This document shows positions 38,501-50,500 of a stretch of 64,000 nucleotides of DNA, piece after piece (position 1 is the first letter of the stretch; each line of letters opens with the position of its first letter). The notes under the pieces are model-generated. The model worked only from the letters and a program-made list of their open reading frames with translations. It did not search any database and was not told the origin of the DNA. The translations under genes were made by a program, and so were the position numbers. Origin of the DNA: Mytilisepta virgata (taxonomy: Eukaryota > Mollusca > Bivalvia > Mytilida > Mytilidae). Location: positions 54,497,455-54,561,454 of the forward strand of contig CM051517.1 in the NCBI GenBank assembly GCA_028015205.1, read 5' to 3'.

Positions 38501-41500
38501 TTATTGATTGATCTTTAACTTTCATGTTTATTATAAACAACAAAGTGGATAAAAGGAAAGGTCATCAATGACATACCAATCAACCAAAACAGTCTGAACC
38601 CCGGACAAAAATAACATAAAACCAGAGGCACCTTGGAGCCTGAGCACCATGGTTGCCAAAATGGTTCACATTTGACTTGTGGTTTTAATAAGAGTTTTTT
38701 CAGACAAGAAGATTTTAAGCATGTCAATTTTAAAAGTCATTTTATGGGGGATTTTTAATGTATTTCACATAGGGTCGTATCTTAAACTATATACTCTGCT
38801 GGTGGCCATGTTGGATTGCCGACCAAGTCATTGGACACAATTCTGAAAGAGGACAACCTAAGGACCATTGCTGCCAAGTTTATTTCACATTGGCTCCGTG
38901 GTTAAGGACAAGAAGAAATTTCAGTGATTTTCCAATAGGGTTCTATGTTAAACTAAGTTCAGCTACGGCGGCCATCTTGGATCGCGAACTGACTGGGTCA
39001 TCGGACACAATTCTGAAAGATTACCACCTAAGAACCATTGCTGCCAAGTTTAGTTCAAATTGGCTCTGTGGTTTCGCAAGAAGAAATTTTAGGGGTTTTC
39101 CCATAGGGTCCTATGTTAAACTAAGTTCAGCTATGGCGGCCATTTGGATCGCAGACTGGGTCATCGGCCACAATTCTGAAAGAGGACCACCTAAGGACCA
39201 TTACTGCCAACTTTAATTCAAATTGGCTCAGTGGTTTCATACAAGAAGAAATTTTAGTGATTTTCCCTATAGGGTCCTATGTTAAACTAAGTTCAGCTAT
39301 GGCAGCCATATTGGATCACAGACAGGGTCATCGGACACAATTCTGAAAGAGGACAATCTCAGGACAATTGCAGCGAAGATAGGTTCGAATTGGCTAGGTG
39401 GTTTCGGACAAGAAGAAATTTTAGTGATTTTCCAATAGGTCCTGCGTTAAACTAAGTTCTGCTATGGCGGCCATCTTGGATCATGGACTGGGTCATTGGA
39501 CACAATTCTAAAAGAGGACCACCCAAGGATCATTGCAGCCAAGTTTAGTTCAAATTAGCTCAGTGGTTTCGGACAAAAATAAATTTAAGTGATTTTCCCA
39601 TAGGGTCCTATGTTAAACTAAGTTCAGCTATGGCGGCCATCTTTGATCGCGGATTAGATCATCGGACACAATTCTGAAAGAGGACAATCTCAGGACAATT
39701 TCAGCGAAGTTTAGTTCACATTGGCTCAGTGGTTTCGGACAAGAAGACATTTTAGGGGTTTTCCCATAGGGTCCTATGTTAAACTAAGTTCTGCTATGGC
39801 GGCCATCTTGGATCGCAGACTGGGTCATCGGCCACAATTCTGAAAGAGGACCACCTAAGGACCAATACTGCCAACTTTAATTCAAATTGGCTCAGTGGTT
39901 TCATACAAGAAGAAATTTTAGTGATTTTCCCCATAGGGTCCTATGTTAAACTAAGTTCAGCTATGGCAGCCATATTGGATCACAGACAGTTTCATCGGAC
40001 ACAATTCTGAAAGAGGACAATCTCAGGACAATTGCAGCGACGTTTGGTTCAAATTGGCTAGGTGGTTTCGGACAAGAAGAAATTTTAGTGATTTTCCCAT
40101 AGGGTCCTATGTTAAACTAAGTTCAGCTATGGCGACCATCTTGGATCGCAGACTGGGTAATCGGACACATTTCTGAAAGATTACCACCTTAGGACCATTG
40201 CTGATAAGTTTGGTTCAAATTGGCTAGGTTGTTTCAAACAAGAAGAAATTTTAGTGATTTTCCCATAGGGTCCTATGTTAAACAACGTTCGGCTATGGCA
40301 GCCATCCTGGATCATGAACTGTGTCATCGGACACAATTCTGAAAGAGGGCCACCTAAGGACAATTGCCGCCAAGTTTTGTTCAAATTGGCGCAATGGTTT
40401 CAGAGGACAAGATCTTTAAGTGAAATGTTGACGGACGGATGACGAACGTACGACGGACGCCAAGTGATGAGAAAAGCGCAAACAACAAACATAAACACAA
40501 TAGAGATTCAGGATAGCCTGACTTGGTACAGACACTGGTTTATCAAATGTGAATTATTTTCATTGTGTTTAATTAAATGTGAATCCTATTCCTTGTGTTT
40601 ATTCAATGTGAATAATGTTCATTGCGTTTATTCAATTTGAATAATGTTCATTGCGTTTATTCAATTTGAATAATGTTCGTTGTGTTTATTAAATGTGAAT
40701 AATGTTCATTGTGATTATTAATTGTGAATAATGTTCATTTTGTTTATTAAATGTGAATCAAATTTGGTACACGTACCATAGAATGTTTACAGACATAACT
40801 TCTGTTTCCTATCGCCCAAAATTTCTGATGATTTTGTTTCTATTGATGATTACATATCAATATTCTAATCTGTGTTTTGTCTTTTTCCAGGTCTACAATG
40901 GTTACTGTTATAGCTAGTGCTTTAAGTACATCGCCAACAAATTTAGCAGTGTCAGAGGCTTCATCGGACGGAGGTTGTATGGAATCTACAGTTTATTTTA
41001 CAGGTGATTATCCCTTTGATTTCACTTTAGGGGGAGAGGGTGTAAGATAGCGATCTCTAATTAGGTAATTTTTGCAACTGGGTCAATGCCGCTGCTGCTG
41101 AACCTCTATGGCAAGCCGTTTTACTATTTATTCTAACTTCAAGATATCTCATATAATATATAAGATATCTTATATAATCTAGTTTTTATAAGATATCTTT
41201 TATACTTTATAAGATATCTTATAATCTTTAGAAGATATCTTATAATCTTTAGAAGATATCTTATAAGTAAAGTCAAGAAACACCAAAGGGATACTCGAAG
41301 GAGAGAAAAATCACTACAACTGACAAACTCCAGAGAACAACAAAGACAAGACCAAAACAATACATGCACTACAATTAAAAACTAAAAACATATGAACAAC
41401 ATGGACCCCACCAAAAAACCGGGGGTAGACTCAGGTGTTCGGAAGAGTAAGCAGTCTCTGCTTCCTGCAGGACACCTGTATATAAGATACAAGATATAAG

Positions 41501-44500
41501 ATATCTTATAAACTATATGCGATATTAGATGTCTTGAAGTTAGAATAAATAGTAAAACGGCTTGCCATAAACCTCACATCAGAGTTCAAATATTTTTAAG
41601 GGGATAAAGACTGTTATTGTTCATAAAAATGTATCTAATTTCATGAGAATGAAAAATAATCTAAATGTTCATGGCGTTTGTATAAAGGAAGAATATTAAT
41701 AACAGCATCTGTTTTCTATGTGACAATCAGAATGAACAAGATAACCTTCTCCCAATGACAAAATACTTGTTAGGTTACATGTATGTTTTTATTTCATTAT
41801 TATTTTTTATCCATAGATGTAATGTGACAATAAGGTGAATGACATTTAGATTAGCCTTGGGAAAGTTAACCTTGAACTAGCCTTTTTTTTTTTTTTTATC
41901 AAATATGAATTGTAAAAAAAAACAAACTTAATACAAAGAAATCACATGTACATTGTTCAAGAGAGGTATTTCAGTTTCAAAAGTAAATCCATGAAGAGCA
42001 AACTTTCCATTCCCATCCAATAACTCGGGCCCCAATAACTGAGTGTTCTCACATTAATTAGTATAATCCCAAGGTCCCTTGATACGTTGAATTTCGCCAT
42101 AATGATGCAAAGATTTATTTATATATAAGCACCATTTCTGACATCTTGACGATCGAGTTTTTGAATTATATGAACAGATGACATATTTAACATAGACATA
42201 CATTTAGTTCATTATATTTGAATTTACTATAAGTAAGAAAATTATATACTAATAATCGAGTTTATTGATGTTTATACCATGTATACTCGATATTTGACAC
42301 AAAAAACTTATCATGAAGTCCGTTCGGATTTTACTAAGTCAGTGAGTGTCCGCCTTCAAATCAACCTTATTTACTATAAGGCCTATTCGTGTTAATTGAT
42401 AGACCGCCCGCTCCTCAAGTATATACATTGCCTGCATACAGCAAGAGTTTCCGCATATATTGGCCCTGCCAGACATGGAAATTTAACACACGAAACTACC
42501 CGCCACATAGTTTGTTGAAGGTTTGGATGATAAACTATCAATTAAATTCATTTATTCTAATGATGCCTTTTACAACTTTCAAAAGACCGCTTCATATCTT
42601 AGTAAATGCGTCTTTAGTATGAGCACATCAAGATTACAATCTCTTTTTAGAACAGTGCAAGTAAATACGTCTTATGTATGAGCACATCAAGATCTAGAAA
42701 ACAATTTCTTTTTATACAGCTGCACTGCAGCATTTAACAAGATGATTACTGTTGATTAAATGTTAAAAAATATACGAATTATAATTTAATAGATAGACCT
42801 ATTATGTTATTCCAAAAGGCATGACTTTCCGACACGATACGCAAATCATTTCAAGCATACTATCCCTCGACGGGTCGCGAATTATCACATTTAATACTGT
42901 TACTGAGAAATTTAAAATGCTTTATGAATCGTATTAAATATCTTATCACTAAATTTAACACACATTTTTTAAAATTCACCTAGTAACCTATTACCCACAG
43001 CGTATTTTAAAAATAAATATTAAATAAATGTTTAATTTAAGTATTTTAATAATGTAATAGTTGTACTAGTTTAGTCGTAAAGAAATATAGAGAACAAGTC
43101 ATCATATAATTTTGAAGACTCATGATACCTATATAGAATATAAAATTAACAGTAAACTTTTCCCAACCTACAATGTATAGTAGCCTGAAATTTCTCATCG
43201 ACAACATCTTTGTTGAGTTTGGAGGACAGGTTTTTCATCTGACCATCGGTATTCCGATGGAGATAAACTGTGCGCCTCTTTTGGCTGCACTGTTCTTGTT
43301 TTCATATGAGGCTTAACTTTTACAGGGGCTACTGCAGTTGAAAGACTGAAAGAAAAGAAACATGCCCGGGCTTTAAATTTCAGTTTTCGCTATATAGATG
43401 ATGTTTTTTTTCCACTTAATATTCCGGCGTAACTTTAAGGATTACATAAATCTTATCCATCCCAGTGAACTTGAAATTAAAGAGACCATTCACACTCACT
43501 TGTCCTTCAAATCAAGATTTGTAGTTGTGCATAGAAATTAAAGGACGATTACAATCAAAACTTTATGACAAAGGTGATATTTTAATTTCCGATTGTAAAC
43601 TTCCCCTTTCTTAGCAGTAAAATACAAGGTATGCAGCCTATGGGAAGTACATTCGTTACTGCCATGCATGTGATATATACGATGACTTTCTCGACAAGGG
43701 TGATATTTAAAGAAACAGAGATTTGACAAACAGAATAATCTGTTCATGATTTTAGTGGTATCAAATGCATATAGTATATGTTGTATTGCATGCATCATAA
43801 GAAATATTCTTCGTTGTGCAAGTACGGATTTCGACATTTAGCAGCTACGATATATTTTACAGTTTGTTCTTTCCACGGTAATAAACCTCCCTAAACCAAT
43901 TTTGATGCGATTTAAAATTGCCATTTAAAAGCAATTTTAAGTCTTATAAGAAGTGCCAAGGAAGCAGCCATTTTGTTCGTGGTTGGGGGCCGTGGTTGCG
44001 GTGGCAAGAACAAAATTATGTCGATTCTTTTTTTCATTATATCCCCGAGTCTGTTTATTTTTTTTAAGAATATGCTACTATTTGATTTCAGGTGATAGTC
44101 TATCCTGATTTTTGTTCACCATATTTTGAGGCTGTATTTTTTAAAATTCCCTCTTTATCCCACATAAAAATCAAATGATAATTCCCTGATGACAAAAATG
44201 GGAACGCAAAAACAATTACCAAAGTCTTTGTTGTTAGAGGTCCTTCTAAAATATGATCTGGCCATCTCCTTTCATTAAAGACATAACGTTCGCACTTTTT
44301 GAACATTTGTGCATAGAATAAAAAAGATCATTAAAGGCGGTTTGCAATTGCTTTTTGTATTGTTCATGATTATTACACGAGTGTATTGTTTTTCATGTAC
44401 ATTTAATCCAACATCCGTTTTCACCTTATTTTATACATATTTGTATTTTTTTCTTTGGGGTTGTAATACAGCAGATATAGCTGGTTATTTACTCAAGTTG

Positions 44501-47500
44501 GCCATCTTGATACTCATGCAGATACGGGTGGTTTTCGTGTTTTTTTTTTATTTTGAGAATGCTTAGGACAAAGGTTCTATACAATACATTGTCTTTAATA
44601 CTACATTGAATCAATCAGTTTTCCTATTTTTATTTTACAGGTCCAGATGCGTCAACTTTAAGGCAGAGTTTGCATTCAATGATTAATAAAGGAGATCCAA
44701 AACTAGGTGCCTATGCAGGATCAACGACATGTTCTTCTTGTGAGTATACCATATATAAAGCTTTGTTTTACATTTACAAATTGTTGTGAAATTTAATGGA
44801 TACATGAAATAATTTTACATGACACAATGACTGTCTGCAATACTTAAAACGAAACATACATGTAAAAAGGACAATCTACATTTATTATCGAACCAATTAG
44901 ATAGAAATTAAATATCTTCGGAGACAGTTTAAGTTGACTTACTAGTATGTAACAATTTAAAGAGTTTTGACATTGCAAAGGACCATATTAAGTATTACTA
45001 TGATTTAAGCGTGAAGAGTATTTATCATTTAATTCTTATTTTAACTAAAAATGTTTGACAGTTTCTTATTTTTATATTTTTTCATGCAGCATATGGAAAG
45101 AAATACTTTAAAAATAATTCTAAGCACTGGCTTTATCGTGGTCAGCAACACGGGCATAAAAACAGACATAAATATATTGACCCTCACAAACAAAAGTATA
45201 AAAAATTTCATACCAAAAGAAATTATCTTTACCGGAGGTAATCTCAGAAATACAGACATTATAATTATGTAAGTGATATTTGGTTTAGATTGCATGAATT
45301 TTTCGCCTTATTCCAACCTCCATGTAAAATTATTTTTGAAATTTGGAAAACAAATTTTAGTTTTATAAACCCAGGTTTTCTGTTTACTTTATATCCCAAT
45401 TTATTACAGCTGATAATTTGTATCATTCCTACGGATTTTTAACAACCTTGTCATTGATCAAATATTTACGCCCTTTTTGTAAAACTATTTAAATTGATGC
45501 ATAAAAAAACTTGAATTATTCCTGTTATTGGAATTATTCTCAATGTATTGATTCTAGGACTTACAATGACTACTAGTAATATGTATACAAAGTAATGTTA
45601 TTAAGTTTATATTGTCGTTTACACTTTGATAGTTGCCTTTGAATTTATCTTCATGAAGCTTTTATTTGCTTTTCATTCCTCTTAAAATTTTTGATTTTAA
45701 TCAACTCATATAATAGTTCAGTAAATAAATAATTTTATTACATAATATTACAGATTATTATGTCGAATTATTCAAGTATTTGAATACATTTTAACAGTTC
45801 TGACGATAATTCATACAAACATTGTAAAGTCTTTCCATTATATTGTGAATAATATTCAGAGTATAGTGTGATGTTATGTAACATATATGCTAGTTTTGTG
45901 GGGAAAAAAAGGATGGTATCCCTCCTGCATAGCTCTCTCCTTAAGTTGTTTTGCTTAAAATATATCGTTTTGATCTTTTTATCAGTGGAATATGTTGTTT
46001 GGTATATGGGGGTAATGTTTCATAGTTTTAGTCTTTAAGCATGAACTGATCAATCAGCTCAAAGCTTGTGCATCAGTGTTCGTATCATGCAATATTTATC
46101 ATGGAAGCCTTTTCATTTTTCATAATTAAATCATTTTTTTTTGTTTAAAAAATTATATTTATATTTTTTAAGTGTTTACTGTTTGGTTCTCTATTGTATT
46201 CTTCAAAAATAAAAAAAAAAGACTTCACACACTTACTATTACAACAAATTATAATACATTGGTCGAAGTTATTTTCAGTTACAAAAAGTTTCTATAAACC
46301 TGACAAAAAACATATTAATAAGTACTTACTCCCCTAGTTTTCACCTTTTTGTACATTGATATTTAAAATAGAGAATGGAAACGGGGAATGTGTCAAAGAG
46401 ACAACAACCCGACCAAAGAGCAGAAAACAGCTCAAGGTTACCAATGGGTCTTCAACGCAGCGAGAAAATCCTGCACCCGGAGACGGGCTTCAGCTGGCCC
46501 CTAAACAATAATGTACACTAGTTCAGCAAAATGGAGGGCACACTAAACTCCGAAACATAAAAATGAACCAAATTTAAAAAAACATACAAGACTAACAAAG
46601 GCTGATTTTGGACAGGCGCAAAAATGCGGCGGGGTTAACATGTTTTGTAAGATCTCAACCCTCCCCCTATACCTCTAGCCAATGAGGAATAAACAAACAC
46701 ACAGCGATACACACACTAAAACTCAGTTCAAAAAATGTCCCGAGTCCGATGTTAAAAAAGGTAACAGAAGAAACTAAGCAAAATGACAATGATCAGTGTA
46801 TACATGCATGTTGCTTAAGGTCTGCTGGTGATTTTGATAAATGTTTTTTCTTGCAACAGGGAAACTTTCATCTTGTTTGTTTTACGATTCTAGTAGAATT
46901 TCAAAAGCATTTATTTTATCATACTTTTAACATTATATATAGTAAACATGCTATTTTTTTTAATCATACTTTAAAAATTGTATATAGTAAACATACTCCA
47001 TTGTTTAAAATTTTAATTAAATGAACAAATTAATGTTTTTGCAGTATAGGAACTAATTAGCAGAAATTGTCAGTCTATAACCTTAGTACATATACCATAC
47101 ACATAATGCGAAATTTGCATATACATGTACATGTATCCAAGAATAAAACTTAAATGTACTTCAGTGGTCTCAAATAGTTGATTGGAAGATAATGAGCTGT
47201 AACGGCTTAAATATCTGTAAAAGTGTGCCGGTTGGTGGGCAGTTAATCTGCTTTCTATTTATTTTCGTTTCTATACTGTCGAAAATCATGCTTAGAAGGA
47301 AACGGGTACATGTGGTATATATGTGTGGATATTTTAAACTTTTTAGTTTTTGAATCCTGATTGCAAATATATAGTGGTAGCTCACTATATTTTGGTACTC
47401 GGTGCCGAATTTACGTTGAAATAGTACGATATCATATATATCATTGAATCTCGATATGGAGTGTTATATGTAAAATATTAATTTTATTGCAGCTAAGTCT

Positions 47501-50500
47501 GTATCTCATTTATGGTGATTTATATACCTGATATTAAATATCTACACAATTTGACATTCAATATTTCTTAGCTCACCTGGCCTAAAAGGCCATGTGAACT
47601 ATTTTCATCACTTGGCGTCCGTCGTCCATCCGTCCGTCCTTTAACTTTTCATATTTAAATCTTCTTCTGCAAACCCCATGGCCAATTTAAACCAAACTCC
47701 GTGGGGATATTCATTGGATAGTCCTCTACAAATTTGTTTTTAGTTCTGATCAAAAATTCAACATGGCTGCCAGGGCAATTTATGCACTCTGATTGGCTGA
47801 AATTTAAAAAAAATCTTCTCTGAAACTACAAAAGCAATTGAATTGTTATGTTGCAGGAATGATCCTCACAATGGTCCTTTAAAAAGTGCTTGTGTGCCGA
47901 TGTAAAATCCAAGATGGCCGCCATCACTGGACACATTTAACATAGGATCCCATACAAACATCTTTTCTGAGACCACTTGGCCAATTTGGACCAGACTTAG
48001 CAGCAGTGGTCATTATATGGTCGACCTCCTTTCATAATTGTGTCTGCTGACCAGGCCTGTCAATCAAGATGGCCACCAAAGCGGAACTTAGTTGAACATA
48101 GGACCCTCATTTGCAGATCATCAACCTTAAACTTGGCCATTTGGAACCAAAGTAATGCCAGCAATGGTCCTCTTTCAGAATTGTGTTTGATAACCTTGAA
48201 TGTCAACTAACCTGGCCACCTCACCCTAAATTTGTTTAACATTGCACCTATGAGAAAACCAGCCAAGATAAATTTTCAGTCATGCTGAAGGTGGACAAGT
48301 TAAATCCAGGTGAGCGATACTGGCTCTTGAGAGCATCTAGTTTCACTTACTGACCCTACAATGATTAAAGTTTAGGTCACGTTGTGTTTTGTATAAAAGT
48401 ATAATGCTTTATGATTGCAGCATTATCGGAAATATTTGGATAAATTCATTATTTAACTAGTGAGTAACAACAGCTTTGGACCGAAATTCCTGTGGCGTTA
48501 AACGATCTGTTTTAGAATTGCTTTTGGCTTTGGGACATATCTGAGCTCACTCCTTAAATAAAATTATTTCCAGAATCGACACTTATAGTGTTATAACACT
48601 AGTGCATTTCCATGAAGAAACCTTATATACTTCATTCCTGCAAATATTTTTTTTTCTTAATTTTTTTTAATTTAAGCAATCGGTCATATTTACGACAATC
48701 ACAATACAACGTGTAATATTTGGTGATAATCACCAGATGGTTACATCAGTGAAAAATGCATGATTTATCTTGACAGAAAATTAATTTTAAAATCGAAAAA
48801 AATATTGGTAAAAATGTTTTTAATATTTTCCTACTTTAATATAAATGTACGGAATGCGCTCCTACGTCCCACGGCCTCAGCTCAGAGTAAACTAGCTTTA
48901 AAAGTGAAAATTGCTATACATGTTCCTTTATATGGTGATGGACCGCACGCTAAAGGAATATTTTAAAAGAGTTGGTTCCCCACGAAAACTTTTTTCGTAT
49001 TCGGCACGAAGCGTAGAAGGGCAAAACTCGCCCTTCCAAGTTTCTTGGCCTCATACAAAAATGTTTATATTTTTCTGACATTGACCTAAATGTTACCCAA
49101 CTTGGTAACAATGTAAATATAGTAACACCCAACTTGGCAACAATGTATATATAGCTTCACTCAACTTGGCAAAAATGTATAGCTGAACCCAATTTGGCAA
49201 AAATGTATATAGCTACATCCTGCTCGTCAACAATGTACATAGAGCTACACCAAATATGGCAATAAATTATGGAATGAATATGATATTTAGAACAATCTTG
49301 AAAGACGAGGGTATATTATAAATATATGTTTTTACTTTTTTAACCGTTTCCATCTTTTCTCCCATTGTATCTTGTCTAATATATGCCTGTTGCTCATAAT
49401 ATAGCAACAGTTTTTATACATCATAAACTTGAGTAAATTATTCATTGTTCATTTGAGGTCTTCTTTGACATTTGTGGATCTGTTTATTTGACTTTGTAAC
49501 AAAGTATTCCCTCTACGTTTTTGACAATATATGATGTTCTGACTTTACATAGAACAACTTGTGTAAACAGTTTAAATTCAAAATCGAAATACATGTAATA
49601 TGAATTGTCCATATGATAAACTATATTGATCCGATACATATTTTTTTTATCACAGTAGTCTGCTCTTTTGACAAGAACCGAATGCGGCTTTGGTGAATTT
49701 TTAGGTGTGATGGAAATTTTACATTTAACGCATAATGCATGAATATTTGTTGCATAAAATGGTTGATATAAGTGGATAAATTTCACAACTTCTTTTGACG
49801 TATTTGACTGTAACACAAAAATCCACTGGAAAAATATCCAAAAGGGTCACTTAGAAACTAGTAGGCCAGTTTGGATATTACAGATATATCGTTTATGACG
49901 TTAATCAGCTTTTATTCTGCAATCAAGTCATTTCCGGTCTAATAACAGGGGTAGAATAAACTTGGTCTAATAAAGTCTACTGGACGTACTACTTTACATG
50001 AAGAGCGCGAGGAGCGGGGTGAATGTACCAGATGACGTCGTGGCGTTTCCCGCGTTTTCACGGCAGTTGGATTTCAACTTCAAACTTAATTTTAAGGTAT
50101 TTTACGCATCTAAAGGGGATTGCGGGATAAAGACAATACAAATTTATTGTCGGAAAATATCAAATTTATTTGGGCTCTAAAAGCTCACTAAAGCTCGCAT
50201 TTTCTCATGTTTCTAAAGCTCGCCCAAATAAATTTTATATTTTCCGACAATGACTATGTATTGTATATATAAATGTTAGTTATAGTGAAAGCGTCTAAGA
50301 GTAAATTCAACAACATTTTGTTGAAGTAAAATCGTTGGAGAAGATTGGGGAAAAAGCCTTGGTACAGCTTTCATTTTTGTATCGGCAAAATAAATTTATA
50401 GATTATGAAAAATATACATGTCTACTTATTTTCCTTTTGGTTTTATTTCAGGTATACACTCCATATCAATTTTATGCCTAATGCTAGCCTTTGTAATACA

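Noticed and set aside
38740..40490. CRISPR-like array
   Set aside because: Units are adjacent 166-bp repeats without unique spacers, in a eukaryotic intron.
41139..41369. 76-codon minus-strand frame with repeated RYLLKII
   Set aside because: Product of the AAGATATCTTATA repeats.
45051..45272. Separate 73-codon gene
   Set aside because: The frame conflicts with the splice phase and the residues look like AT-rich noise; the other frame of the same segment is the cassette-exon candidate.
49998..50180. 60-codon frame before the palindrome
   Set aside because: Overlaps the palindrome arm; no splice signals or homology.
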